Assembly: GCF_001625305.1 (NCBI RefSeq)
Contig: NW_017803865.1
Span: 353,970-417,969 of the forward strand
Direction: 5' to 3'
Length of the DNA: 64,000 bases
Source of the DNA: Branchiostoma belcheri
Lineage: Eukaryota; Chordata; Leptocardii; Amphioxiformes; Branchiostomatidae
Below, in pieces: positions 1-13,502 of the stretch; the stretch's first letter is position 1, and the number at the start of each line of letters is the position of its first letter. Below the pieces are notes generated by a model, which searched no databases, was not told the DNA's origin, and saw only the letters and a list, made by a program, of their open reading frames with translations. Made by a program: the position numbers and the translations under genes.

Positions 1-3000
1 TTGATTCCCTGACAGCCTCTCTTCAGTCTCGAGTCGATAATAGATGAGTCGGAAACAACGATTACCTTCCACAGATGCTATCATAGAAATATGTTCGTCA
101 AAACTATTGCTACTGATGAGTCATGATTTTGACTTAAGCCTCACAAGAGACATATTAAGTCACCGTGAGAGTACACAATTTTGGGATGAAAGTCCTAGTT
201 AAAACTGTAAAGAACGGGGACGAATTATCATTCATAGACAGACTGAATCTGCCACGGCTTATCCACCAGAAGAACACATGCATTATCTTTATTGTTTTAG
301 GAGTGTCGTGACTGGCATGGAATGTTGTGATAAACCCAAAAGGATGTTGGGATTCGAACGTGCGAGGACAAGTCACCTTTCAGTCTGAGTAATAATATAA
401 CGACAGTATGCACGTCGTATCTCCGCTGTATGTTAGCACATCTAAACACGCACCAAGGACATGTTGCCAGTCGTTGCCAGATTGCAATCAAATCGCTAAC
501 AAGTCTCCTGACGCCACCCAAATGACGATATAACATTTTCGCAAGATTGCTTTCTCGATTTCGGCAGGTATCATGATGACTGACTGCTAGTTGCATGAGA
601 TGGCTGGCTTATTGACCAACTCGCCGCGGCTGCAGATGAGCTCAACCTCGCCACTTTTCCCACCATCGCCCATGATCTCTGTAAAGTGGTTGTATTTCCA
701 ACCCACGTGACGACACATTAGGCCCCACAAATCGTGCGGACGGCTGCTTTGATGGATATGCCTTTTAGCCAGCACATTGAAAGTCATGACAACATAAAGC
801 TATTTCCTTTCGCTTCAAACAGAAAAGCTGTAAAGCCGCCACTTAGTTGGAAAACGGAAAAAAGCTTTACGAAACCAATTCCATCACGAGGGAAGGAGTT
901 GGTAATGTACATCCTAATGACATTACAGCTAGCGAGAAGTACAACCAATAGTCATGTAAAGTACGTCTTCTCAAAAATCAATATTTCACAGCTTCAAGCT
1001 TCGGGATGTAATAAGTATTTTAGAAGACAAAAGTTTCCAACTTTTATGTTTTTTTTATGTTGCATCATAAAGAACATAAAAATGCCTTTGCCATCATCAC
1101 CACTACCCAACACATGTACACCACTAAGATGTGTTGTACTAGTATAACATGTAGCTTTGTGCTGCATGGGGCTTTATCGTTAATCAATCTGGTATATATA
1201 ATCTACTGTATACTTGGATCATCCAGGAAAACAACTTTGGGACATTCGCCTGTGAACAAAGTAAATGTTACAAACTAAAATCTTTGAAGGTCACCTGTTC
1301 TACGTTCATATTGGTATATAGGACATCACGTTGTCGTCTGATCCCCCCTTACAAAATCCGCATATCGTTCTGCCTTTAGTATTCCGAAGCAGCTGTTGGC
1401 ATTTCCTACGGGTGCCTGGTTTTATTGGAAAGCGCATCTTATCAATATCCATTTGCCTGTGTTATAACTGCAGTGGGAGCATGGCGTGTAGGCATCAATA
1501 TTTCGTTACTGCATGTCTTACTTTTCTCCTCTGCGCAAAACCAAATTCTTCCAGATGGTCAGACCAACATCGATAAAGTTTGGAAACCATCTCGAAAAAT
1601 ACATTACCCTTTTTTCTCTGTATGTATGTTTTATGTTTCTGTGAAGTCTTTGTGATATAGAAAGGACGAATATATCCCAGTATAGATCAAAAGGCTTTCT
1701 AGCATTTCAAAAGCACTTCAACCTCCAACATCCCGGACATCCCGGTCACCATCGCTCTGCAGATTTATTGAATTACTACAAAAGGTCACCTCTTTCCATG
1801 GCAGGCTAGGGCAATTAGATTAAGGTTACATCTTTAAAAAGTATGTACCTTCCACTGTAATGAAGTATTTCACCTTTCTCACATTGGGGAATTACTAGGT
1901 TAATGAACATCAAATGATCCAAATATTGATCCTCAGTCTGAAGGTTATCTTGATGCAGGTACAACTTTGTAAGGTCAACATGATAATGATAATTTGTGGT
2001 ACATCTGGCCCTATGTTCAGGCATGCCATTATTCTCATTTGCAATGACAACATGACAGCATGACAACATTCGCAAATCTTCGCTGGCAAGTCAAATGCTG
2101 TCTCTAAAACTACTACAATGGTAAAATAAAACATCAATATCGATATAATGCGTTTTTTATTCATTACTACGATTCTACTAAGAGTAACTTTGTATTAGAT
2201 GTGTTAGAAACATTTTTGCTGTTGCTTGTTGAATAGTAATACAAATATCCTGGATTCCATTCCTTTGAATTTTCAGTTAAGATGGAAAAGAAACGCCAGC
2301 GGTTTTGTCCATAACACTGTAAAGCGTTTGATTTATCTACCATGACTTTGCCCTACTTTGGCCAATATGCATTAGATTCGGTACACGTGTTTCTCGCTTC
2401 ACCTGTCACATACAATACAGCCTGTAATGGATTATGTCCATTTTTATATAATGCTGCTTGAAGAACATATGTCAGGAGATTGAAGTTTACAGTACGAGAT
2501 ATATCATGTGGAAAACATCGGTTATGGTGGTTCTTTTGAGTCCAGCAGAAAAACCCATTTTTATGAGGTAGAATATCGTCCCATCACTCATTTTTACTGC
2601 ATGCGACCACCATATGCCCATTTACCTGACAACACGTGTTCTACTGCTGTAAGATAAAGATAAATCAAGTCGAATCCATTTCATGTACTCCATCTACATT
2701 CGTACAGCAAATATGTGCGTTCTTGTTTGTTTGTGTGTTTGTGTGCATTGAATGCATTCGTGATGATTTTCCGTCTATTACACTTGACAGATTTCGCAGA
2801 CAGCACTTGAACAGAAATGATAGAAAATATGTATCCCGTCCATCTTTTTCATCTGAAAAAGTTCTAACCAAGGGGCTTAATGTTCTAACGCATTCGTCGT
2901 AATCACAACTTGTAATGCAGTTTCTGTAATTAGATGCTAATGGCAGATGATAAAATCCCATCCTCTAGTGTCAATTTCTGTTATGTTTTCACTTCATAAA

Positions 3001-6000
3001 AATCAATATAGTTCACTAATTCAATTGAGTTGAGTTGGATATCATTATATTTGTTGTAGGGTTGAACCCTAGACTGGTGGGACATTCGTCCAACTGCTGT
3101 GCATTATTATCATATATCGAAGGAGGGTTTTCACAGAAACTGAAGTATAACCAAACTTAATGTTTGTTTGTTCGTTAGTGTGTATTTATTGGCGTGAGAA
3201 TCACGATCAAGCTAGTCTGGACTACATCACAAGAGTTCCATTGTTGCGAACAAGTAACTAGTCTACATGTGTGGTGGAAACAACCGAGTTGCTTCAAATG
3301 ACCTTTCAACCGTCACACGTTATCGTGCTGGATTGCCATGTAACTGGAGCCAGTTTGGCCTTACTGGACTTACATGTACAGAACTCAGGAATAGGAAATC
3401 GAAGAAACGATCCGAGCTCTCACAAAACCTAATTAGGAAGCATGAGTGGAACAATACAAGCACTATATCTTGACAAGGCAAGGAAACATATAGGCTTATT
3501 TACATTACGCTGAATCCACTGACCGTACATTAGTGTCTCCAATAGATTAACTGCCATTCACAGGAAGACATTTGGTTACTAAATGTTTGCATCGAAGAAC
3601 GAGAAACAATTATCGTTTAAAAGATAGTGGTGATCGCCTTATCTCCAGATGGGTTTCTGAGATAGATTCGGCTAATTGAAGAGGCGCTGGTACCGGGACT
3701 GGTACATTGTGTGGCGGTACAGTTGGATGGTCATGGCTCGTGTGTCATGACGCACGGTGGAGACAGTCACGTATATGAACCAGGATCGACTTCTGCCCAA
3801 TACTGGGAAAATCAATATCGCATATCCCAGGACAACCCGGTAGTCTTTGGGTGGTACAAACAACCCCGGTCATAAGAAAATAAATGACTAGACTGAGTTC
3901 TCAAATGATTGTTAAAATCGAGTTTGGTTCAAACCTCTTCACAACTCTTTCATGCTCCCCTACAGCATCCCAATGTTTCAGACGGTATGGAAGAAAGTTA
4001 TGAATTCTGTTGCTAGTACAATTTATAAAAAGCGACACACCCGTATCGACGTTGATTGGATGTACGGCCACACCATTCATGATGTATTTACATCATTGCA
4101 ACAACGGAATTGAGGTGGCGAAAATAGCGTTGAAGATCGAAGCTTGCTGGATGATTATGGAACAAAGCCAGATGAAACAAAAGTTAATGTCAACATCTAA
4201 TCCTTTGCATGCCCAACAACTGACTAAAACGCAGCGATGTTACGCTACTTCTTACTTTCGTGAACGTAGGTTTTGTTTATGTGTGTCTGTGTTCTTGCTT
4301 TTGTTTCGGTAGTGACTTGCACATTCTAAGCACGTCGGGTACTCTGACATGTTAAAAAACAGTAAGGCCCCGAAAAGATTTCATAATCTGTCTTCAGTTT
4401 CCTGATATATGTATGTCTGTTATTATATTGGAGGCAACGGGGAAAAATGCAGAGACAATCGGTGACAGTGAAAAATTCACTACAATGAATAAAATAAGAA
4501 AATCACAAAAACTCATTTCACGGAGGTATGGAATTTTCGATTTCTTGCTTCAGAAAGAATGTTGTGTCAACTTCTGTTAACAACGTCACATTTGTAGTGG
4601 AAGTTGCGGGAAAGTTTGACAGCAATCAGCGCAGCTGTCAGGGAGATTTTCACCCCATCATTCCTCAACCACTCTGACTCTGTCAACAGGCGAATTCTAC
4701 ATGCCAATAACAATTCACCGAGAAAAAAATGTGTATGCATGTCATTCAGAGTTGCTCTTCGTCTGACCAGACTGTCCTAGACTGAAGGTTATACTAGACA
4801 TTTAGAACACCCTAATCAATAGATTTGAATGCCAAAAGGCAGCGATGATCTACCTACTAAGTGATGGATCATAATTGTACTCCGCGGGGTCAATGGAAAA
4901 GTTAGTGGAAGTTACTCATGGTAAAAAAAAGGGAGTAATACTTAACATTGGTAGCCGGGAATTCCAATTTATGGTTAACGATTTTCTTGCGTGATATTTT
5001 TCAGTCAAAGCTTGCTTGTAAGTCACCACGTCTATAGTGCATCGGAAATACATTATTTCCGTTCCACGTTCAGATCACGTTCAAAGAGACAAAATGCATT
5101 AGTGCAATTCATGTTCGGAAGATTAAGATGTGGTATAGGCCGGACATTTCCCTTAGGCCGACAGTTCGTTTTCTCCTCTGCCGAGGGATGACATTTACTG
5201 CGCGAAACACTAAAATGTCACTCCTGTAAAGTATTTTCCTATTTTTTTATTGTCTGTGACATGTACCTCTTCAATCAGGCCCGACCACAATCGTCGTACG
5301 TACAATGAGCTACAATAACTTTGCCGGCTCTTTGCTATTCCGGGGACAGTACAACTGAGAAGGGCGTCGCGGATACCTGTCGGTTGATTCTGTCATAGCT
5401 AAAAAAACGTAACAAACCACACCATATCGCTCAGTTTTCATGTTTTTGACATTGACATTTTGTATACATCGTCTGTTAACGTGAGTACTGTATTCTTTTA
5501 CAAGGTAATCTCTTATCTTTACCTCTGCTGCGTTAAGAGCGACCATGTCGTCTCAAAGCTTACGTCATACCGTTCTGTTTCTCTCTATATCTGGGAACGA
5601 AATAACGGATTTACATACCAGACACTTAATATTCATCCTAGGCACAAGGACTTATCCCAAGTTGATCGTTGTCTATCTAAAACGAGAAAAAGACAAGAAA
5701 GTAATTTTTCTGGGGTGAATTTTTTCCGGGCCGAGCCGTGTTGTCTCAGTAGATAAGTAGACGTCGTGACCGCCGAACGATGTTGTGCGAGCCCTGATGG
5801 CTGGTGTGCCAACAGGAATGAGATGGGAGGATCAAAAGGTTGCAGGATGACTGCGGGGACGTCCTAATGAGGCCTTACCTGATACGTGGTGATGGAGTGA
5901 GAAGGTTTACCTGCCTTACCAATAGACACAAAATATCACGGATGTATGAGGTCATAAAGCCTGCAGTGACTTTGCATGAAAGTTTCTGTGATCAGTTCAC

Positions 6001-6540
6001 TTTCTGACATAATGTGTGTTGGAAGGCAGCCGTTGATAGTGGAAAAAAGTTTGAGAAAAGGTATTATCGATAGCCAACTGTCATTAAATTGACCAAGCGT
6101 GAAGTAATATTTGTCTTTTAAGTTAATATTTTGATAGCTGACGAACAAATCTCTAGTCCAGTATTTGCATGTATTCCCAACATTATTACTGACGACACAT
6201 GTGACTGAGTGAAATAAACTGAAGTATATTGCTATTAAAAGCAGTACGGTCTGGAATAATTGTTGAAATATAAGCTATCATATGAAATTACAATTATAAC
6301 GCTTGGGTCCAATCAATCAGTGATATGTTGTATATTGCCTCACCCACAATTTGACAGTCTGTTGTCAATTACATATTTCAAAACCAAATGCAAATACTAC
6401 AACTGGCGGGGCATGGTAGATAGATAATGGGGTATATATATATTTATTTATTTATTTACACAAGCAGGATCCATACGAATGTCTTAGGGAGGGAATGGTG
6501 TTACAAGTACAGATCTAGAGGTGACACAGATAGATGTACC
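1..6540. other. Non-coding stretch, no gene recognised
   Basis: Reading both strands I find only short open frames (under about 140 codons). None has a recognisable domain, motif series or codon bias, and many overlap each other on opposite strands, as chance frames do. Small items seen are a perfect 15-bp palindrome at about 3057-3071 (TAGGGTTGAACCCTA) and short T/G-rich runs near 2725. Intronic or intergenic DNA is the most likely content. An isolated short exon cannot be excluded by eye. Confidence 0.5.
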
Positions 6541-6605
6541 CCAGTGCAGCAATCAAGGCATATAAGCTTGAGTTCGATTTCCTCCATCTCGGGTCCGTGC
6601 GATAA
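6541..6605 (+). repeat. Possible tRNA-derived SINE fragment
   Basis: The stretch contains GAGTTCGATTT at 6570-6580, close to the RNA polymerase III B-box consensus GGTTCGANTCC. Upstream, CAGTGCAGCAATCAAGG loosely resembles the A-box end of a tRNA D-arm. A-to-B spacing is shorter than in a functional tRNA and no cloverleaf can be drawn. A related phrase, GAGTTTGATTTCC followed a few bases later by a TCGGG stretch, occurs near 56600. This is a weak call: a decayed SINE head or chance. Confidence 0.22.
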
Positions 6606-9600
6606 TTAGTTCAGGCACCTCGGGCGGTGCCGTACTGGGCCATAGGGTTGAAGGACAGGTGGTCTGCCCTGCCTTACCTCAAAGCTGTATCGACTTTAGT
6701 GCCGTATGAGAAAGCTGTCAATAACAATATGACGTAGAGACGCCGCAGACGGCGTGATATCTGTGGCAGTAGTGCCAGTGCAGGGCTGCCGACACAAACC
6801 ACACCAAGGGAAGTAGGGTTTTCTACATTATTTGAATATTACGTCTAATACACGTCTGAGCCGTTTTACAACTGGATATGTATTATGAATTGTTCGTTTC
6901 TTTTCGAACCTAACGACAAGCAGTTAAGGGGAAAATGTCAGTAGTACTTTTGAGCAGAAGAAGACCAATATGCGTTCATTGGCCAAACCACAAGATTAGG
7001 CAAAACGGACAGGCCAGGTCATACATGTCTGACCGAAAAGCCGCTTTCATATTGCCTTGTCCTCTTTCCTGAACGATTCAATTTGCAAAAACGTCATCCC
7101 AGCGGAATGCATTTTGATTGATCCTTGGCAAATTCAATCGTTTGTACATTAAATGAACAGCCAACAATTTCGTCCCACTAAAATATAAGACAGTGACGTG
7201 ACCCGTGTTGACACGGGTCAACAAGATGGCTGCCCCGCTGGGCCAGGCTGCTGCTATCTTTCGGCCACTGGAAGCTGGGAAATAAGTGCAATTTTCTTGA
7301 AGCATCGTTAATTCAGTAATGTTGTTATGGCCGTCATCTGCGCAAGACGCATTTGTAAATTAAATTTGCTCCAAATGTTGCCAGAGTCAGTGAGAAAGTA
7401 AGACCCAATATCGGCCCTGACAGCTACTTCTTTCCGTAGATTTGATAAATTGAGGCTATTGCAGAATTAGGCTCGCTCCATGACGCTGCTTCACCAGAGC
7501 AGTTATTTAGGTATTACCGGAGGCGTGTGTGGATGGAGAAGGGTATAGGCACCATAATTCTTCCAGCGACGTCCACTTCTAATCCAGTAAAAGCACACTA
7601 AGCCAATCCAGGAAGCAGGGATTAGGAAACTGTTGTTGCTGGTTTGGATCATTCAGAGTATATTATGCCATTTGACAAATGTTTAAGACAGCGCATGCAG
7701 GGAAGGTCGGAGTGATTGTAGGTTCTGTCTGAGACATACACCTTTTCACACGGGTTAGAAAATAATGGTGTCAATTTTTCCAATCACAAGTAAGTTGTAG
7801 AAAAAATTGCAAGTGATTGCACGACTTGAATATGGAAATAAAATTTAATACTTGTTCTTCCAGATCAAAGAAAGGATGAGCTTGGTATTAGATCGCCCAT
7901 CATCAACAATCCATCATCCTCTAGGAGACACTCTGCCAACCTTAGTGGCGATTACCCCGCACCTCATACAAAGGCAGCACGTTAAAACGGCAAGAGACAG
8001 CATTTTGCGGTATATAACTGCCTATTTGTCACACAACCGCTTGAGATACCCTTTATAGATGTGGTATTCCTGTAATAGTTCTTTTCTGGCAGTCTATAGC
8101 GACAATGGCGCTTGAAATCAAGTGCATTTTTCACTAGCATATTTTCATAAATGGAGCTATGCAGAAAAGTGTTGGAGATGCCTGCCGTAGATATTTACAT
8201 GGGGGCAGCGGAAGGGGAGGAGAATAAATGAAAGGATGTGCTAATGAAGACAGTTGCTAAGGACGAGGTTCCATATTGTTCCGGCTGAGCATGAATATTG
8301 GACAATTTTTGTACCGAACCATTGAACGAAGCCTGTAGACATATTTTGAGGCTTGCAATGTCCAAGCAAATGACCAGGCAGTTACATGACCGTACGTTGG
8401 CCAAGGTGATTTGGTTTTATTCCAGTGTTCCGCAACATTAAGAACCTTAACACATCCTTGCCTTTGCAGCTGTGACCATAAAGATGAGATGAAAGAGGAC
8501 AATGAAAGATACATAGACGTTGTTGACAGTCGGAAATTCCGTACCACCTCAACAACACAAAAGAAGATATATGTATCATAAAGTTCTGTATCCACTCAAG
8601 TGCGACCTTCTCCCGGCATCCCTGTCCAGGCCCCCATTTTCCATTCCACTGGAGCGAGACACTTGGTGAGGATGACGTGGCACCTGGGTACTCGTACCTG
8701 CTCTCTGATTGCATCTTTGATGGAAGTATGACGTCAAGCAGGACGACCATTAAGACAGAAAGTAGGTTATCCTGGCAATTTACTGCGCCGTGATTGGATT
8801 AGATGATAGCTTTGAGAAAAAACTTCACACGTTTCAAGCAGCTTAGATACGCTGGGCTCGTTTGAGGTAGCAATGATCTTGATGTGATGTTGGTAAGGTA
8901 ATAGAGCGATTTTCTTTTAAATCAATAGGTGAACGAATATCTCCACACAGTGAAAAAAGTGAGATCTAACATTGCTACATTAGGCACAGTCTTACATGAG
9001 TGGGTTGCTTTTGTACCAAGACCTTCATCTTCCATCAGCGAGCAACGCTTGTTATGTCGGCAGGAGCATCTTTCATAGCTGTTAGCCAAAAATTCAGATA
9101 ACTATCTGCAATCCGTACGGGAGCAAATTACATAGTATGCCTAGTTTCGATACACCACAAAAACGACTTTCCTCAAGGCAGAAGCCAATATTCATAGTTC
9201 TCCCCCACCCACCCACATGCATTAATGTTGGATAGAATAAATGTGCTTTTAAAATTGATGGCATCATATGCGTAACTTCACCCCTACGGAATGAGCTAGA
9301 AAGAAAATGTTGATATCATAAATCTGGACGTGATCCAAGGCAAGGAAATGGAATCTGGAATCCAGATGAAAGATGTAGAGGGTGGCGAGAAGTCGACATT
9401 TTGCTTCAGGGCATGGTGAAAATGTTATAACCGTCGATCAAAGGACTGTAATATATGAAGAATTAGTAGATGGAGATATTCTTATCTTCATAGCGCCATG
9501 ATATAACGTCGCACAATCACTAAGCTGATTAGGCGAAATAAAAGTTTCACGACAAGAAAAATTAAACGGCAGCAAGTGGGAGGTTCTCTTCTGCGTAAGG

Positions 9601-12120
9601 GTTTACGTCTTTGTATGTGTATCCAGAGCATTCAGTATGTAAGAAACATTAGTGGAACGGAATGGATATATACTAATTCGTTTTCCCCGAAAAGCCAATT
9701 ATAATGCGGTAACAGGTCAACTGAGAAAACCACGGAATTCTTGTCAAACCGCGCTCACCGACCCTAGCAAATGACACGGCGAAGTCGACGACCTCTAACG
9801 AAGCAACATTTATTTCTGCTTCAGTTGCAGCCAGCCGGCGTGGAACAGATCTAGACTCCCCACTTGGTATGATATATAATTATATATTCCACGGAGGCAT
9901 GAGATCTCCGGTTTGTTGTTAATGACAAGAGTAGACAATCTTTAATTTTCATTTTCCTACTGATGTCGACGTCGGAAAGCACCCCATCCTTCAAAACAGA
10001 GTGTGCTCACCCTGGTTCAATCTACAATTTTTCTAATGGGACGTTTTTAAAATGTGCTATGATGTAGCAGCTAGTAATTTTACTCATGGACCAAAAGATC
10101 AAGTCTATCAGTCAAAGTGCTGAATTCATTTGAATTCACATTCTACTGGCAGGGATCCTGATCTTTGTACAAGGTGAAACACACTACTAGTTATGGAAAC
10201 GCTACACTTCCCTAAGTAGTAGTACGTCCAGGCATGAGTGCACTGAGGGCTATTACTGCTGTGTAATTCTACTTCACGGTATGAAGGCAGCCCTGATATT
10301 TCACGCCCAGTACAACATGCGTCCCTTTCGTGTGTCTCAACATATCTAAAACTAAAGTACAGTGAAACTCTAGACCGCTAGTTTTCTAAAGTTAAATTAC
10401 AAAGAAAACTATTGGAAAACAGGATCTTCGTTTCCAATTCCAAGTTGTTACATAGTAGCCACTACAGCCGACCTTGCTTCCGACCTGCAGGACTTTAGAC
10501 TGCGCAAGTAGACCACCCCAACACAGAAAACATTTCCAAAAGACGTCAAAGAATCTGCACAACAAGTCTGTCTGCCGCTATGACACCATCTACAGTATCA
10601 CTCCGTGGTATGGCAGGTACAGTAGGCAGTAAGATGTCACGTTCTAAGCGTCTCTTTTTCACAAATATTTTGTAAAAACTCTTCGCAGCACTTAGGATAG
10701 CAGCACTTAGGATCAGATCCATTTTCAAAGGAATGTCTTCGACTCATTTTGTATTATCTGGATAAACGTAAAAATTTCCTACAATACCTTATGGACGTCT
10801 GGTGATTACATGTTGGAATGAATAAAAAAAAAGTTGCATATTAACGTACAGCTGACTTGTGTTACTTAATCAGAAAGAAGTCTTCTATTTCTGGACCTTT
10901 AATATCCATAGCCAAACAATTAGGAAATTAAAGAAACAAATTATAGGCATAATCAATTTGACACTAATTTTACATATATTGCGTTTTGATTTACGATGAA
11001 ACAGGAAATATCAAAATCCCTCGGCATGCCGGCAGAACGGCTGTAAACTAATTATACACTTCTAACAACAGTTCCCTCCTTCTCGGAAACACAGCGGACC
11101 TCTGACTGCGCCAACACACTCAAGACCGTCTCGCAACCACACGAGAAATAACATATAATCAGTGCATTATCAGCGTTGTGTGAGTACTTGGCTGTGGGTA
11201 TTTTGTCCACATTATATTAAAGAAACAAGCAGCCACATGAGCATTTCAAATACGTACAGTGTACTACTTCAACATAATATTCTAATTGACAAGATTGATC
11301 ATCTTTGGCTGGGGATGTTCTTTGGGAATTACTAATGAGATGAAAAGCTCTTTTAATTTACCGATTGTCCATTCTGATTTATCGATCTTACAGGTACTAT
11401 TGAGTGCCTAATCCCCTACTTTTATCTAATTTTTTCAGGAAAACGTTTTGGTCGTGCATGATGTATACGTATCTTTCTAGCGAAGACCAGAGACCAGCTG
11501 TTCATTATAATGGATATGGCACACTGAAGGCGAACCTGAGGAGATGATTGATCGATGTAACATTTCACCTGATCAGATGGGGAACAAATGTCAATTAGTG
11601 CTGACTTTTCCTGACAATGTAAAGGTTAACGATTCCTGGGATGTGTCTGGAGGGGTGTGGTGTTCCGTGTGATCTGAGGAGCACAGAAACATCTGGCGTG
11701 CATCATTAAGGCTGATGATGAAGGCAGCAACCGTACTCCGCCGCTGGTATCACTCCGCCGGTAACACCAGCAAGGCGACGCCTGGTTATGTCGCATATCT
11801 TGGTTGTTGGATTCACCGCTTCATTCCTGTTTCTCATTTAAAGTAGAAGTCAAAATAAAAACAACATAAATCCGTCCGTGCCATCTGTTTCCTGCATACA
11901 GGATCCGCGAACCAAGACATCAATTTGTGGTGGCCCAAACAAGAGAATTCCTCAATCACACCCCGTTGGTACGTGACACCAAAAGGCACTGCATTCGAAG
12001 TCACAGGAAAACTTTACAGTTCTTTGTTTCAAATGTTTAGTTATGCCTACGCATAGGCAGACGATTTTTCCTGCATACGTTTGTCTCCTCCCAAGAAATC
12101 CTTAAGAAATAAAAAAAATT
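6606..12120. other. Non-coding stretch, no gene recognised
   Basis: Apart from the palindrome listed separately at 7199-7220, I see only short unsupported open frames. The longest are two overlapping minus-strand frames of 112 and 122 codons between 8257 and 8750, with no recognisable domain. A perfect A/T palindrome (ATATATAATTATATAT) lies near 9873-9888. No RNA gene or repeat family was recognised here. Confidence 0.45.
7199..7220. repeat. 22-bp perfect inverted repeat
   Basis: Two 10-bp arms, TGACCCGTGT and ACACGGGTCA, are exact reverse complements separated by TG. The outer hexamers TGACCC and GGGTCA match nuclear-receptor half-sites (RGGTCA) arranged as an everted pair. This arrangement could bind a dimeric factor, but no neighbouring gene supports that. 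Immediately after it (about 7221) comes ACAAGATGGCTGC, resembling a YY1 site or a translation start. The frame that starts there closes after 18 codons. Confidence 0.5.
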
Positions 12121-12243
12121 CTAAACTTCTTTATCTATGTATTTGGTAATACACTCCAGCTTCTTCCACTTGCTGAGCACCTCCTCAAGCGTGAAGACAC
12201 GCTCCAAGATGGAGTAAGGTTTGGTGAGCTGGGCGCCGTCACC
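12121..12243 (-). CDS. Possible last coding exon, unrecognised protein
   Basis: On the minus strand an open stretch of 40 codons plus TAG ends at 12121. Third codon positions are mostly G or C through the middle (GAC GGC GCC CAG CTC ACC, then GAG GAG GTG CTC AGC AAG TGG AAG AAG CTG GAG), unlike the A/T-rich surroundings. The peptide runs through LTKPYSILERVFTLEEVLSK and ends KYIDKEV, and its middle is a plausible amphipathic helix. A stop lies just upstream in frame, so translation would need a splice acceptor. CAG just before CTC ACC AAA (about 12229) gives phase 0 but lacks a good pyrimidine tract. A better-looking acceptor at about 12275-12295 would place the stop inside the exon. I do not recognise the family. 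Alternatives are a pseudogene fragment or a chance GC-rich frame. Confidence 0.3.
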   Translation of the reverse strand, partial: GDGAQLTKPYSILERVFTLEEVLSKWKKLECITKYIDKEV

Positions 12244-13304
12244 TCAGACCTCCCCAACACGGTCTCAGCTGCGTGCAGCGGGAAAGCAAACACTGCCACG
12301 CAGAGCTGGACAGCCCGCGAGCGTGCCTGGCATCGTAAGTGTACCCTTCTAATCCCGGGGCTTACATACATGCTTTACAGGCTTAATGGAAACCCTCGGC
12401 GCCGTGGTAGGGCAGCCAGTCTCTTCAGAGATTTTATATCTTGTCCTCAGTCTGTACAAATACGGACGTCTACTGTACAGAAGAGTAAAGCTGACTTTGT
12501 GATAATTGCAGCCGCAGTATAGCGAACCAGGGGCTGCGTACTGTCCCAAATGGCACGTTTCACTACGAGGAACAAGTTGTGAAGATCTAAGGAGGCATTT
12601 GTGGCAGAGCTGTATGTAGGGCTGTTGTTTCATTAAAACATTGGCTAAGGTTAATAAGGCACAGTTGGATTATCTGCCAAGATCTTAAACAAAAGAACCA
12701 TGCAATAATTGCACGATGGCTGTATCATTACCCACTGTTCTTACACATGACCAGTGACGTACAAGCCGTCGTTATTCCAACTTAGAGGTCAAGGCAACTC
12801 CAACGGCTTTCCTTTTACTGCCTCTCTTCATTGTCAGCTCATAACGAAAAGAAACTATGAGCAGCAAATTGCACCCATCTGTCACCATAACAGCTTATCA
12901 GATCAAGATATCGTCTTTACCGCCTCCTTCATAATGCCGTCTGCCCGCTGCTGCTTAAAGTTAAATTACAGAGAAAATACCTTTTCAATAGCATGGTATG
13001 GCTATCTGTATGTCGTAATGGTTTTTTGAACCATTGAGAGGAGAGATTAGGTAATTTATTATATTTCATTCCGTACCATGGTATGGATGAATTACATTGG
13101 TTCTCTTGTTTCCTCCCTTTCTTTACCGCCTCCTTTTTCTCCTCCTGTTATATCGATAAATGGATTCAATTTCCTCATTTTTTGACCAAGTGACCTGAAA
13201 TTTGGCGTGGCTGTAGAATAGCCAATACCTCCGGAGGTTGTTTTCGTTTTTAAACCTTTAAAACGGTTTGATTTGTTTCCATTTTCAGAAAGAATATAAC
13301 TGTT
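12244..13304. other. Non-coding stretch between exon candidate and retrotransposon
   Basis: Sequence to about 12420 remains GC-rich and has open frames on both strands, with a GTAAGT splice-donor match on the plus strand near 12331. From about 12650 it becomes A/T-rich. A CATACCATGG-type palindromic stretch occurs near 13073-13085. No protein family was recognised. The minus-strand frame of 94 codons at 12349-12633 has no identifiable domain. Confidence 0.4.
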
Positions 13305-13331
13305 ACATTTTCATTTCATTTCATTTATTTC
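13305..13331 (-). repeat. (AAATG)n tail of the retrotransposon
   Basis: Minus-strand sequence reads AATAAATGAAATGAAATGAA and then AATGTAAC. Short tandem tails replace poly(A) in several non-LTR clades. The tail marks the 3' end and insertion side of the element. Confidence 0.7.
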
Positions 13332-13339
13332 GAAACCTT

Positions 13340-13357
13340 TTAGCCCCGAAGGGCTAA
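13340..13357 (-). repeat. Retrotransposon 3' stem-loop with UUCG tetraloop
   Basis: On the minus strand TTAGCCC and GGGCTAA form a perfect 7-bp stem closed by C-G around the loop TTCG, the exceptionally stable cUUCGg tetraloop in RNA. It sits a few bases before the AAATG-repeat tail. In L2/CR1-type elements such as eel UnaL2, a short 3' stem-loop plus a short tandem tail is known to be recognised by the element's own reverse transcriptase. The same role is inferred here from position. Confidence 0.75.
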
Positions 13358-13502
13358 TCTTCCAAGGCTCAAACAATTAAAATGACATAATTACAACATA
13401 GTAGAAACATTTAAAAATACATACATACATACATGTACACCACATCAACAATAAATACACATAGATATTAACAATTTAAAAGTAGCGAGCAAGGGTCAAG
13501 GA

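Noticed and set aside
346-362. GGGATTCGAAC on the plus strand, a reversed B-box
   Set aside because: The flanking T-stem does not pair and no A-box or cloverleaf is present on the minus strand.
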